Below are positions 50,401 to 63,780 of a stretch of DNA of 64,000 nucleotides, one piece after another. The notes below the pieces were generated by a model that saw only the letters and a program-made list of their open reading frames with translations, was not told the DNA's origin and made no database searches. The DNA comes from Diphasiastrum complanatum. Taxonomy: Eukaryota; Streptophyta; Lycopodiopsida; Lycopodiales; Lycopodiaceae. Within the stretch, counting starts at the first letter, position 1; every line of letters begins with the position of its first letter. Made by a program: the position numbers and the translations under genes. Location of the stretch: the NCBI GenBank assembly GCA_029204225.1, contig CM055098.1, positions 9,916,746 through 9,980,745 of the forward strand, read 5' to 3'.

Positions 50401-53400
50401 AATTGTTGTATATGAATCGAATAACTATTCAAAGAACAATAGTTAATGTATTAACAAAACTATTTCGATACTATCATAAATACAACTTATTATCATTCAC
50501 AAGTGCAAAAAATGAATGATAGAGAAAGATCGCTTCATTACCAATCATCAAAACTCAGATTGTAATAGCATGAATAACAAAAAACCATGAGACAAGACAA
50601 GTCACATATCGAATTGTCAAATGCAGTATGTATTGTTGAATGATGATAAATACATTTGTTGTCTACTCTGATTGCACTATAATAATAGCGCATCTAATTC
50701 TGCTATATATTTTGCTCATTCACAAACTGTAATCATGATAACTTATTAATGATCAACCTACACCTATGGTGAAACACAGAGAGACAGACGAGGAGGAGAA
50801 GAGTGAGTACTCTTGAAACTTGAACTGATTCAACTTATGCAAATAAATCAACTAATCTACTGATCTATTTATAGTTATTGATGTCATAGCCCTATGAGCC
50901 GTTATCCAGATGGAAGGTGCCATGGGATTAGACCTTAAATATGTAATGGATAAGACTCCACAACCAAATCTAATAAAGTCATTATTTGGCAACCCTCGCA
51001 TAATCATTTTTGGTCTGCTCGACACTGTGTCGACAATACTTGTATTTCTACAAACAGTCTCGAATCCTTCGACACTGTCTTGACAATGTGAGTAAAAGTG
51101 CAGAGTAGTTTCATGTTACAAAATCATTGAAAATATATTCGATGTCATGAATTTTGTTCTACAAAAGATTAAAATGGTCTCCCTTTCAAGTACTTTGTCT
51201 CTGACAAGTGGATTGAGTACAAAATTTTGAAGCGATAGGCCAAAATCTAATTTTACCGTATTAGGGCTCGTGCCATGTTGATCATTATATGGGCTATTGA
51301 ATCCTACAACATTATTTGTTTAGCATAACAGGGTGAAATGAAACAACTAATAAGTTTGTAAAATTGTAACTCCGCCTTCTCTGTTCTCTTGTCAGGAGTG
51401 TATCGGAACTTTCATAGTTTATGCTTAAAGAAATGCATTAGTATTGCGTACCTAGATAAGTGTCTAAGTGTTTTCCATGACGATGCCATGGTACTCCAAC
51501 AGTGTATGTTTTCTTTAAGATTCAAACAGTTTATGTTATTATGTCCTCATTGTAGATTGCTAACCCATCAACCCTAAATTGGAAGTGCCATCTAGAGTAC
51601 ATCTTATTGCTAACACTTGAATTAGTGTTTATCTATGAAAAGACCATTTATGGTAGTCTTAGTATTTCAAAAAAGAAGATAAATCCAAGCTAGTTTATGG
51701 ATTGGATCAAAACACATTATGGAAAGTATGAAGAGTCTATCAAAATGTGTAGGAAAGCGAGCATTGACATAGTCTAGCATTTTGCCCTAACATTGGAATT
51801 GCTATTATCATAGTGGTCCTCCGGTAAAGCAGTAGCATAAAAATACAATATCTATGTATGTAGACAATCGTTGTCCAAGTATCCATCAAATGTCTCAAAA
51901 AGCATAGCAAAACATAGCTTAAACATGTCAAAAAAATTTGCAAGACCTATGGCAGTAGGTCAACGTTGGCCATACCCTTATTGATCTGAAAGATCCGAGC
52001 AAATATATTGCCAAAAAATGCTAGTGGGACAGCAATCAACCAAATACATATACATCGAATGTAAAGAGAGTAAAGAAAGCATTCTTACCAATTAAATTTC
52101 AACATAAGAGAGAAAGTAGTAGGGCACTACAAGAGGCAAAGCTGCATAATGTCATGAATTTCGGGAGACTTGTTAGTGTCTATGTAGGATGATTGTGACT
52201 ATCATTTATAACAATTTCATGGCATGTAATGAGATTACAAAATAAAAACTTCTCATGCATAGAAGCTACACCACTTTCTTCATTTCTCTATCAGTGAGAA
52301 ATAAGAAGAACCTCCAAGATCCATCATTTAATAAAGTTCACACTAGGCCTTGTCCCTTCGCACCACATCCAACTGTAAACATCACATAAAACATGAGCAT
52401 TATAAAAAATCAAATAGCAACAATGATCAATCTCACTCAAGACAAACTCAAGAGTAAGCAAGTGAAAAAATCATCATTCTTTGTGCTCTCCTCTTCTAAA
52501 CTAAACATGAAACACATGTTAGATCCATTAATGATCCTCCAAGATCCATGCCAAAATTTGTAGAAGTGTTGCTAAATTCTATTCTACTCAATCTGATAGA
52601 GTTCTTTCCCATATTCGAATTCTAGATTCTATTAAGCATAGTTCAGAGCTTGCAAAACTTAATTATTCAACAATGAACTGTATCCAAACAAATTCTAAAA
52701 AGGTGTTCAACATTCAAGAATGGTACTCGCTTCCAACCAGGTACCAGATCTTCTATACCAGATCAAAAGACTCGGATCAATATGTAAAATAAATTTACTT
52801 CAGACTTCCATTACATTAGGTAAATCCTTCTGATATTTCACTTCAAAATAACAAGCAACTGAATGAAAGCTTACTATCAAAGAATTCAAATAAGTTGAAT
52901 TTCACAAAATGAGCAATGCTTTGTTCCTTAGCATTCGAAACTGATGCAACTGAAAGAACTAAATCATGGATCAGAGTACACGCGGTGATTTATCTTTCTA
53001 CTTTGCATGACAAAAAAAACTGATAAAATTAAATTTAAGAATACTCTCAACGAAAGAACAATTGCAAAGATGAGAAACTCTCGATATATCTTTATGAAAA
53101 GACAAGTGTATATATACACAATCAAAGCATTGTGCATAACAGGTAGTGGTCACCTTAATAGTTCAACCTTCTAGTTAACCGAATAAAATAATGACACGTG
53201 TACTCTCCGAAGAGTCACGATTTAAGAACTAATAGAAATACGGCATGGCATCTAGTGACGTTTCGAATTAATGCTAGTCGAATAAGATTACGTGTAGACT
53301 ATCAAAAAATTTGGCCTTTAAAATGTAACATATGCCTCTTTCATATATTTAAAGTATAAGGACATAAAACATATACACTTTATAACTAAAATTGAAAAAT

Positions 53401-53407
53401 ATGAAGA
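50401..53407. other. AT-rich, no gene seen; right end probably LTR
   Basis: No coding similarity. The right part should be the LTR that starts on minus at 53421; a palindromic TATA-like site GTGTATATATACAC lies at about 53106-53119. The other LTR end was not located. Confidence 0.4.
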
Positions 53408-53436
53408 TGTGGGGTTCCACATATCCCCCTCCTCAG
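53408..53436 (-). promoter_or_regulatory. Polypurine tract and LTR start (candidate)
   Basis: Minus strand CTGAGGAGGGGGATA (53422-53436) is followed by TGTGGAACCCCACA (53421-53408). The purine tract followed by TG, with the LTR edge itself palindromic, marks a likely 3' LTR junction. Confidence 0.55.
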
Positions 53437-53481
53437 TTGTGAAGTGACCTCGCGAGCATGATCTTTGTGTTGTAAGTCATC

Positions 53482-54260
53482 TCAAAAGTGTGGATTGGCA
53501 AGATATTCTACATATGTCGCTGTATATTGGCCAATAATTCGATTGCCATATGGTGCAATATGAACAGTGATATATCGGCCATCATATAGAGCCTGAATCT
53601 TCGGATCACATAAGTCATGGACTTCCGAGGTATTGTTTCGATCAGATAATTGTCCGTCAAATTCGGATATTCTGCTTGCACATACAATAGTCAAACAGAA
53701 TGTAGAACTTTAGCAAAAAAATCACCTAAAGTTGTTGCATGATATGTAATGTAATGCTTGTACATTTCTTCATGTCGTCGATCGAAGATACTTTATGCCA
53801 TGTTTTGATAGATTTATGAATCATTTGCTTCCCATTTAATATACAGCTTCCAAAATCCAGGGTATGTAGAGTTGATTTCCAACATCAGATTGTCAGCTTT
53901 GAACTTATCTAGATTTTCTTTGGTGTGACACTAAGGTTGCAAGTGTTACTCCAATTCACTTCACCAATGAGGGAGGACACATAAGAGAAAAATACTTATA
54001 CTATAGAGTTCACCCGCTTCCACCACCCGTTTTTGTAGTCATATTCCCTACAGGTTGTATCACTAGCATTATCCTCCAAATGATTGTCTTCATGTACAAC
54101 GCGTAGGGTTGTAATACTAGCATTGTCGACCAATTGATTATCTGAAGGTACAATGGATATATATGAAGGACTCATTTTACAACACTCCCGACTCACTAGT
54201 CCATTACATCCATTATTTCTAGGTCTTTCAATCAAATCTTGAAAATACGTAAAGCTTCAT
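53482..54260 (-). pseudogene. Unrecognised frames upstream of a polypurine tract
   Basis: Two open pieces on minus. 53996-54235 has NNGCNGLVSRECCKMSPS and a repeated 18-residue unit (DNQLVDNASITT / DNHLEDNASDTT). 53482-53694 ends YITVHIAPYGNRIIGQYTAT. The 300 bp between them contain stops. I do not recognise a family. Their position just 5' of a polypurine tract suggests the 3'-terminal or extra gene of a retroelement. Low confidence that they form one protein. Confidence 0.35.
54053..54160. repeat. 54-bp tandem duplication
   Basis: Two units starting at 54053 and 54107, both beginning GGTTGTA and containing ACTAGCATT. They are a multiple of three and keep the frame of the unrecognised minus protein. 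Confidence 0.7.
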
Positions 54261-57200
54261 CGCCATAGATAAGAAAACATGTTTTCAGAAAGATAATCCG
54301 AAAACCAGGTCTTTATGTGATTGTTTGAAGAAAGAACTCATTAGCAGTGGCTTGATCATCTGGAATGATCAAGAATTATATTAAGGAATCGTGTCTTCTG
54401 ATAGCAGGAACAGCAAAGATGGATGCTCTTAAATGCTTTCCAGTTCATACAACCCGAGTTATCTAACCTCCAATTAGAAATGCGCACAATCAATGTACAA
54501 TCAATGTCAGATCATCTCAACCGATGGTTCTTAGTTTTTTATCGTTTCTGTTAGATGCTTGCAGCAGCGTCTTCAGAGCAATTATCACGACTCTCTAGCA
54601 TCAACATATGATGATACAAACTCACTATACATCAACGTAATGGGGTTTTTCTTTCGTTTTCTTATAATTAGAGAAACAAGAGTCTGACTACATTTTGCCA
54701 AACTGCGCAATAGATTGACCCGTGGTATTGAATCAAAGATTCTTTGCCTTCAGTAGTTTTGAATCTGTAAAATGCCAGAAGGACCCCTAGGTTACTAGCC
54801 CTGGCACCGCTTTAACTCTTCGGTTCAAAATGTGCAAACAGATATGGACTGATGTTGTTTGAAGCCCTAACTGTCAGAAATACCTCTTGATTTGATCATC
54901 TGGCAACCAGATTTCCTAGAGCAAATTCCATTGAAAGAAGTGTATTAAGATCTAAACTTGTTCTTAAGGGTGGATTTGTTCGAGCAGATGGAGTTCGAGT
55001 CTTGACATGTATCTTCATATTTGTAAATATTCTTGGTATTAACGAATTATATTTAAAAATCATGCTTTAACCAGAGCTATTTGTTACTGGCAAGAATTCC
55101 ATTGAATAAATGACTTTCTTAACCAACTGAAACATTCGCATAATAGGATTTCAAGCTCGTATAGAAATAACACACATCATTTGTGATAAGTAAAGGATCA
55201 TGTTGGCAGTTTACTTCATATGTTTGTAGTGGATTAAATCATGCAAAGAGCTTCATTCCTTGGAAATTTTGGTTTCAGCTTTATGGATACTTGTTTTATG
55301 GTAAAATAAAATGTGAAGCAGATTATGCGAAATATGACAGCAACTTCCAACTACCCAAAGTACTTTGCAAATAGTACATACTAACTGCACACAGACAAAA
55401 ACTTGTCTGAATGCTTGTCGCCTGCAGACCAAAAAAGCAATGCTACCAAATAAGACTCGAAAAAATGAACAGAGATTCCATTACTGCAAAAAGAAATCTG
55501 CCTTTCACTAACAACTCTTGTCAGACAAAAAAAATTCTTTCATAGAAGGCATTTGTTATTTGCTAGATTTGACAAATAATCCAAGATGACATAGCTCCCA
55601 TTCCAAATGATATTAATGAAGCTCCCTACTGAAATTGCAGCTACTTCAAATATAAAACTTTCGTTCTTGCATTCAATGCCAAAATTCTGCTGCATTTTTC
55701 TCAGATTGCCAAAGAAAAAAGCATGCCAAAATCTTCAAAAATCTAAAACAACTAACAAGAAGAATCCTACAAATAATAATAGATGCAAATCCTCAAGGTG
55801 GTATCCAAGAGAATCCCATGTAAGAAATCATCTCTATGAACATAATTGCACCTCTCCTTACTAGTCCTTACACACTTCCTTAGGCATAATCATATCTCCT
55901 AATGCTCCCCTCAAGAACAATCATTCTCAAGATAATCTTTTCTTTTGCAGCCACCATTGTTTTAGCAATCTCTCATATTGAGTTTCTTGGAAGCTTCTAT
56001 GGCTCCCAATACCAATGTACCCCATCAAGTGATACCATCTTAAATTTGATAGCCCCTTGCCACATGAGGACATTTTGATGTGTGCAACTCGTTGGCGAGG
56101 TCAGTGCCAACCACATCATGGGGTGCGCCTCGATTCTCTTGCCTCCTCATTTGTCGACCGCCTGATTGTATCCTACTTGTGCAATGACTCTATGTCCTCA
56201 ATGTAGATTTAAGAAATGTGGAACACAAATGAACTAGGGAATGGTGAAATGACATTTTTTTCCTTTTGGATTTGAATCCATGGGAGCTAGATGAGTTGTT
56301 GGATCTATCAAGGTGGTTGGAACACTACTCAAGACCCATCCTACAATTGGTCCAATTGGCCTAAAAATCTTAAAAAGGATAATATGAGCATTAATAATTA
56401 TAAAAACAGAACATAGCTAAAATTATGATGGTGCAAGTATGGATAGGAGTTATGCAAAAACCAAAATTTTGTGCTATCTTTTCAAAGTCTAGGAGCATAA
56501 ATGTTTGAAATAGACTAGCAAAACCTAATTTATTCAACTTAACAAGGGATTAGTGACCAATCAAGTCTAGGAAAAGCTAAAAAATTTTGAATATCATGAA
56601 ATAAATTCAATGCTCTGCTTATGGTGCCTTATTAAGCCATAGAGGCAACATAGTTAAAAGAGGGAGCAACTTTGCTAATAACATTGTTGATCAAATCATC
56701 TAGTCCCCTTACAATTAAGAAGAGAAGACAGGACAATAGCTAGTCTATTCTTCCCGGTGGGAATATAACTAAGCCCTTAGCATTTCATGAAAATAGATTC
56801 ATAAGGACAAAAAGAAAAGAATGAACCATAGATTCTAATCAAGAGATTCTAGGATGCCAAACATGCTTCCTGATTTCTTTTTGTTTTGGCTCTTGCCTTA
56901 GTGGAATTTCTATATTTTGATATAGCAATAATAGCTTGGAAGAGGGGGGAAATTTGGGGTTCGGACCTTAATCTATCGAGGGAACTTCCACTTTTGAATG
57001 CCTCCTCAATTTGCAATAGCTAGTTTGGTGGCTTTTAGATTGCTAAGTTGTCACTCATGTGTAGTCATCAAAGTACTAAGTTGTGTTCGTTTGAAATTCT
57101 GGTTGGATGTTAGTGTTTTGAGATTATGTCCTTCATCTTGAACTTTGTCAAGGAGTTCCTTCCTCGAGAACAACGATTCTCACAATGTAGCCTAAAGAGC

Positions 57201-59119
57201 TTTGTGCAATATCTTGCTCCCAAACAAGGGAGAGAAACGCAAAAGTTTCATTGAGCATCACATGTCATTTCAATGGAACCAATTAAAAAGCTTATATCCA
57301 CAACTATGTCCTTTCTTGACTCTTACCTCTTGTTGAAAACCTCGTCCCCTTTTTGCAACCACTTTATCCTTCATCAAACATGTTGATTGAGCCATGTCTA
57401 CCAACAAGAACAACCTAGTGATTGCACCTTTGATAGAAACTTTTATCGACAATGATCACTTTACACTTTAGCACCTTTTCTAGATGAATCTTTGTGGACC
57501 ATTTGGAATACTTGAAAGCAGTTGATCTTTACAAGTGACAACTTTGATATCTTTTTTAATGTTTGTAGGAAGATACTCATAAGATTTTGTATTGTCTTCA
57601 GTACCACTATGATATTGAATGGCATCCCTCCGCAATGTGCATAATTTGTTATAGAATTTAATGAAGTGTCATGTTAACTCGAATATTATGAATCAATAAG
57701 CATTTTAATTGGGTATTGAGCCCATGAGTAATTATATATAATCAAATTGGATGATATTCTTCTATTGTACATCTTATTTTATAAAGGATTTTGATTAATC
57801 TTACCTGGCAGATTATGACATTTGTATACAAGAATAACTTTTCAGAAGAATCTTCTTAATTCATGGGGTCCATGTCATTAGCTCTTAGCATGTTTGCAGT
57901 AAACAAAAGGTGACTTTCTTGACTCGTATTCACTCATAAAGTGGTATACTTTCGTAACAAGTCATTATGCAAGGTAAGATCCAACGAGGGTTTAGGTGTC
58001 TCAAATTAAGTAGGGACCTTCCCTATTAAGAATGCCCATGGGTAGAAAGTGTCCTCCTACTCAAAAACTCTATTTCTAAAATTTTGCAAAGAATAAATGT
58101 TATTTGTACTACCTTCCCCAGCTTTTATACAAAAATTCTATTCTCTGGGCTTTTATAAACAAAGTGGGATGATAGCCTTCTTATTTTTCTCTACAAAGAA
58201 CACGAGTCTTTTGACAGATGGTGTGTATGAAAACACCCTAAATGTTATTTGCTAATTGCTAACGAGGTGATTTGAAAATTATGAGCATCTTCGCCATGCA
58301 ATTCTCAAAATGAAAACATAAACTCTTGCATATTAAAAAGATAAAAGATAAACGCATTTTTTAGGAGACTCGCTTAAGGAAGAGACATGTCACCTTTGAA
58401 AAAATTATCATGTTAGTTTACATGCTTTTACTCAAACTCACTTGGAACTTTTGAGAGAATACAGTTAACCGTAGATAAATGTTAGGCCCTGGGAGTAACA
58501 AACTAGTATGAGGGTTAACATTATAACCGATAAACAAGGTGATCACCAACCAGGGAATATGAAAAACATGAATATTTACAAAAGAAATCATAAAAATATA
58601 ATGATTCTACATGCACTAGATTGCAAACGATGGTGGCGGATGGCAATGGGCGTTGGGCTAACAAAATACATTGAGAAGCCATAAATCTTTAAAAAAAAAT
58701 TGTAAAGTGGTAGACTTGTTGATAGGATTGAAACCATTTGGATTTTGATAAGACCCTAAACCCTAAAATGGTGCACTAGACCCTTATATAAAGTTTAAAG
58801 AACAATTATCCAAGTCAAGTTCTTTAAGGTGGAAGTAGATTGTTTAAGCAAATACCATTTTAATACTTTTAGTATGTAAATTTTTTTGGAGTAACAAGAA
58901 AACACCTAATACAAAGGATATACATTTATCCAAATGTAACCTACTCTCAAAGCACATAGGCTATCACAAGAAGGTTAAACACAAACTGGCACTTATTTTT
59001 CCATCGAAATGCCTTGTGTAGATGGTAACCGACTCCCGAGAAAATCAGCAAAGTATAGCAATGGAATGGGCATTATTTCTCAAAAATAGACATCATGCAA
59101 AATTCTATATAAGCATATG
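54261..59119. other. Nearly 5 kb without a recognisable gene
   Basis: AT-rich. Short open frames (for example 55607-55864 plus, 57270-57452 minus) have no domain features. A degenerate telomere-like CCCTAAACCCTAAA lies near 58753, next to a TATATAAAG, and may be LTR sequence. Confidence 0.4.
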
Positions 59120-59283
59120 AACCCGTTTATGAATAATAGTCCTCAAAATATTGAAAAGTTTTACGAATAACTCAAAAAAAAGTTTCCGAGCACTTATGAT
59201 AAACCCTTTTATGAGTAATAGTCCTCAAAATAATGAAAAGCTCTAAGGATAACTCAGAAAAGGTTTCCCGAGCACTCATAATA
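59120..59283. repeat. 82-bp tandem duplication
   Basis: Units start at 59120 and 59202 (AACCCGTTTATG / AACCCTTTTATG) and share TAATAGTCCTCAAAATA and CCGAGCAC. They are clearly similar but diverged. Confidence 0.85.
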
Positions 59284-59901
59284 AGGGCACCCCAAGCTGA
59301 AGTGCACACCCACCTTCTCACTTCCAACCTTATTTGCAACTTTCCAATTGACGTGTAAGTTTCCGGTTTACCCTTCAAACCAAAAAATGCAACCAGCTTC
59401 AACCCTTCCAATCGTCGCGTTTGGTTTGCCCTTCAAACTGAGAATGCTGCCAGCTTTAAACCCTTCCCAAGAGTCCTGCTTGACGTCACATGGAGGGCGT
59501 TACATGGATTTGACAGCCTACCCTAAGACCACCTAATATTGTGAACATGAAGCGAGCCTGTGCCCCAACCCTAACATTTAGGTCTAAGGCCTCGGGAGTC
59601 ACAACCCACCCCTGTTGATTTGAAAGGCAGATGCATAATTTCATATTGAAAGGTACAACACAGAAGGTGCTTTTCATCACTGCAACTTTTCCTTGATTTG
59701 ATGTTTAAAGTGCATATTTTCATAATCAATCAATCGCCCAAGTGTGAAGAAATTTTGGGTGAAGGGCTAGAAAGGCTTCAAAACGAAAGCCTGCTCACGA
59801 GAATTGACCTACAAAAAGTGCAGTGCTATTATCGATATAGTTAGTGTGTGTTGGCATTAAGGGCTGAACTAGTTTCAAGTAATAGTACTAGTACTTGTGC
59901 C

Positions 59902-59942
59902 AAGGGCAGTCCTTAGTCCTTACTGCCCTTAGCCTAAAGGCT
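59902..59942. repeat. Two adjacent small hairpins
   Basis: AAGGGCAGT (59902-59910) pairs with ACTGCCCTT (59922-59930) around an 11-base loop. AGCC-TAAA-GGCT follows directly. Confidence 0.6.
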
Positions 59943-60044
59943 AACTCCGTGCTACAAGGCAGGCATGGCTTCTGTCCTTGTTTTTGTAGGGACCATTCTT
60001 TATTTTTATTCAATTATTTCCACAGCTTTGGCCTCCCACGAACC

Positions 60045-60084
60045 GATAAGCTCTACGGGTTCGGGATAAGCTCGACGGGTTCGG
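60045..60084. repeat. 20-bp tandem duplication
   Basis: GATAAGCTCTACGGGTTCGG is followed by the same unit with one base changed. Confidence 0.85.
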
Positions 60085-60196
60085 GATGATGTGCAAGAGG
60101 ATAGCAAGTCTATATGAGTTTGAGCACAAAAAGTGCCCTAGTCTTTATAAATTCCAATGTTATTTTTTTTAGTTTGTTTTTCTTGTGCATACATGC

Positions 60197-60274
60197 TAAG
60201 CACTAGTGGGTGTTATATACAACATATATACAAGTTAAGCACTAGTGGGTGTTATATACAACATATATACAACT
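60197..60274. repeat. 39-bp tandem duplication
   Basis: TAAGCACTAGTGGGTG... at 60197 and 60236, nearly identical, so recent. Confidence 0.9.
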
Positions 60275-60299
60275 TGGCAATGTCATTTACGAAGCTAAT

Positions 60300-60367
60300 T
60301 TCTTTAGATGTCACTCTACACTTATCATTTAGCTTCTTTAGATGTCACTATACACTTATCATGTTTC
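60300..60367. repeat. 34-bp tandem duplication
   Basis: TTCTTTAGATGTCACT at 60300 and 60334, with ACACTTATCAT in both. Confidence 0.85.
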
Positions 60368-60872
60368 AATGCTTCTTTGGGCTCACACTTGTACAACAAA
60401 GTTTCATCATGATTTTTCTTGTTAGGTTTGGGTGGACTCATTGCTCCCCTTAACATAATTCTCTCAAAGATTACGTGCTTTTTCTTAGGTGATTCTGATT
60501 TGAATTATTTTTTTTCATTTTTTGAGATTTCAAGATTTTTTCATGCACTGCAGATTAAACTTGTCCTCGATCTTCAAATCATTTTTGTTGTTTTACTACA
60601 CCTATTTTTCCCTCATGTACGTCTTAAAATTTGATTAATAAATAGTAAAGCTCTTTTATTTTTTAACAACTAATTTTTTGGTGGCTACAAATGTGTTGAT
60701 TTTAGTTTTAAATCAACTTATTATTTGTTCGACTTTGCCAAAAGCAAGAAGAATTAAGATTGTGCCCACACATAATGCAAAATTCAAAAACATTGCTCAA
60801 GTTAATGAAAGTTGGAGTTGTGACCACGGAAAGCATAGGCTTCTGAACTAGATGCTAATTGGTCGAGTTGGG

Positions 60873-60934
60873 ATAAGAGTTGGAATTGTTCCCATGTACA
60901 TGCATAAGAGTTGGAATTGTTCCCATGTACATGC
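60873..60934. repeat. 31-bp tandem duplication
   Basis: ATAAGAGTTGGAATTG at 60873 and 60904. The two units look identical. Confidence 0.92.
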
Positions 60935-62149
60935 AACCTTTAATCCCATGGGTTGTGGGCAAGTGGGTCTTGTGCTCCTCTTTTGATGTGATGTAAAGTA
61001 TACATATTGTACACAATGAAGCTAGTTGAATGAGATACCATAGTATAAAAGAAGGAAAATCATCATGTTTCATGAAGCTTTGGTAAATGATGTGCTTTGC
61101 ATATTAGTGTCCTTGCAAGAACTCATCTATGATTTGTAAGGAAATAAGGACCTTTTTATCTATTTTAAAGATCCATATGGATTAGCCTAGAAAAATTTAA
61201 GCTTTATAAAAAAAAGCCTACTCAAATTGACTATATTACGTTGAAGGTGACATGACTTTTTTTGCCATCATTTAATAAAAAGTGACATTGTAAGTTAATT
61301 CACAACTAGATTCTAGTTATAAAAAAGCAATGGTGGCAATGGTGAGAGTGTGGCTTGTAAAAATTTGTATCCACTAAATGGGAGTTTGCCTTGACCTACT
61401 TTAACCTTTTTTTTTTTAAATAAAATTACATTTCCACCATGCTCAACAAAATGTTTATTTATGGCTCAACCTAATGGTGCCGCCAAAAATTTAATTTAGC
61501 TTAATAGTTTTAGCTAGTGGAAAGGTGACTAGAAAATCCATTCCCCAATACATTATAGCCAATTGCCACTATTTTCACTTCTCTTGTTGTACTTTAATCA
61601 CCTTTGGGTTTACTTTGTTATCGCTCACAACTTGGGAGCATAATTGATTTTCTAGAATTTTCCTTTATAAGGACATGACCATTTTCTTATGTTGTTTTTG
61701 TTTGTTTGCAATTTTGTATAGTACAATTCAATCATAAACACAATGCACAATAACACAGCACCCAAAATAGTTTTCTTAAAATTGGATATAGACTAAGAAA
61801 GTATTGGGGAAGAGACCCAATAAATGTCTTGTAAAATGTCAAAAAACAAGTAGCATCAACCACTCATGTAACTATAGAAAACAAAGGCTTTACAACAATC
61901 TTATAAATATATCTATTAAGGGATGAGATAAAAATAGCTTTTGTGGGAGATTTTTTTGAGAAGTGATGCCTTGTAGCTGAGAACCATGAGCTAATATGAG
62001 ATACATGCCATCTCCAAAAACTAGTTATTTTTGGCTATATATATTTGCTAGTGTCATCAACCTACAAATGTTTCACAAATAGATGAGTTGCTCCAAATTG
62101 GAAACTGTAAGATGCATCCGGAAAGAGCTTAAACCTAGCAAAGAGTATC
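60935..62149. other. AT-rich, upstream of the gypsy gag
   Basis: No gene seen; may hold the LTR or leader of gypsy-E. Confidence 0.35.
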
Positions 62150-63780
62150 ATACTCTTAAATCTATTGTGTCAGATGCCATTCGTGAAGAAGAAGACGTGT
62201 CTGATGATGAGGACCATAAAGAAAAAAAGAGCTCACCGAGTTTTTAATGAAAATCATCTAAGTGAGCCAAGAGATTCAGACCAAGTGCAAATCTCAATTC
62301 GAGTTGATGAACCAACAACATCAACAACAGATGGAGAAACTCAACAACTTAGTTTCAAAAAGCCCCAAAGTCTATTCAAACTCAGTTGTCAGGGCAATTG
62401 CCATCTGGCAACGTTATCCATAGGCGAGAAGACACCTAGTGCCCACAATGTCGTGGAGCACGTACCGGTAATGAGTGTCCATCACACCGACCTTACGAAA
62501 CGTGGCATTGTATACTTTGGAACACGACCACTCATACCACATCAAGTTGTAGGTTCAACCCACGCAACATGCAATATTCTAGGCCACAGCAATATCCACC
62601 ATGAGGACAACCACAAGCACCATATAACCCATGTTATATGAGTCCAATCCAAGTTCAGGAGTTGCCAAGACAACAACCACTTGCACAACAACAAAGATTG
62701 GCACTCCTAGGTCCAAGAGGATCTGCTCAACCAAACAGGCCAAACCAATAGAACCGGCGGGTCAATGTGGTCCAAAGTTCCTCTTATGACACCCTAGCCT
62801 ATAAATCTACTTATGATGAAGGTACTCATAACACATACGACCTCTTATCTCAACGAGCAATATTATCCGGAGGAGCAACCTGCTCAAGTCGACCAAGATG
62901 GTTTCCCTTCAACACTTCAGAAGAGATGCTTTGTATGCAGTGAAGCCACCTACTTTCAAAGTGAATGTAGACTTCGATATCAATTTGTCGTTGAATGTGC
63001 TGATTGTATTAGAAGGAATTTCTATAAAGATTGCCCTAACCAAACCAAAAAGATAGTTTCAACATGTAGGGTATCTGAAAAGTTGTTGCATGCTGTCACA
63101 CGAGCGCAACATAGGGCCATAGGTCATAATAAGGACCCAGCACAACCACAACCTACTGCTAATATTTCCATGATTCCACAATCTTACCCTTACCCTATAG
63201 AAGCTCAAAGGCAATACCATGAATTCCGAGATGAATTTGATAGAGCTGAAGATAGGATTTCTACTCCACCATCCACCCAGTTACCTTCGCAGGGGCAAGC
63301 ACCACGAGGAATAGATGTTCTTTCCGATCTCTTACAAGCCCAGATCACCATGCCCTTCTACATGGTCGTCAAGTTTTCCAAACCCTACGGATGCCATACT
63401 ACAAAACTCCCAACAGCCTGATGTACCAAATGAGCTGAGACAACCGGAAAACGCTGAAGTGATTCATAATGTAGACATGAGCTTACTTCATATTGGTGTT
63501 GCTAAAGGTAATAGCATCACTTCACCGGTACACTACAAATCTTACCCATCCGTGCAAGCCATTCTCGATAGTGGCGTGAACATTATCACCCTGCTCTAAG
63601 CAAAGGCATGGAGAATATCCACATTGGATTAAAATTGCAGGTTTGAATTTCACCATAGAGTGTGTAGTACTAGATTTTCCTGATGAACCACACACCTATC
63701 AATTCCTTCTTGGAACACCTTGGTTAGAACACTTGTGTATACAGACCAAAATTAAAAGTCTATCAAGGGGACATACACCA
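62150..63780 (+). pseudogene. Gypsy-E, gag end and aspartic protease
   Basis: Plus-strand gypsy start. Cys-rich segment 1 (62437-62530): a TAG at 62437-62439 where Trp is likely, CPQCRGARTGNEC, then a WHC and a CRFNPRN stretch. A Pro/Gln-rich region follows. Segment 2 (62930-63050): CFVCSEATYFQSEC, a zinc-knuckle spacing with Tyr in place of His, and CADCIRRNFYKDC. The protease follows in another frame: AILDSGVNIITL (catalytic Asp at 63567-63569), then TIECVVLDFP and FLLGTPWLEHL. Several frameshifts. The 5' gag start is unclear. RT and beyond would lie outside the window. Confidence 0.75.

Noticed and set aside
55607-55864. Lys/Asn-rich open frame as a small protein
   Set aside because: Composition follows the local AT-richness; no domain or conserved signal is visible.
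59903-59930. microRNA precursor
   Set aside because: The stem is only 9 bp with an 11-base loop, far too short.
60045-60087. tRNA-derived SINE (B-box-like GGGTTCGGGA)
   Set aside because: No A-box at the right distance and no tRNA fold; it is explained by a 20-bp tandem duplication.
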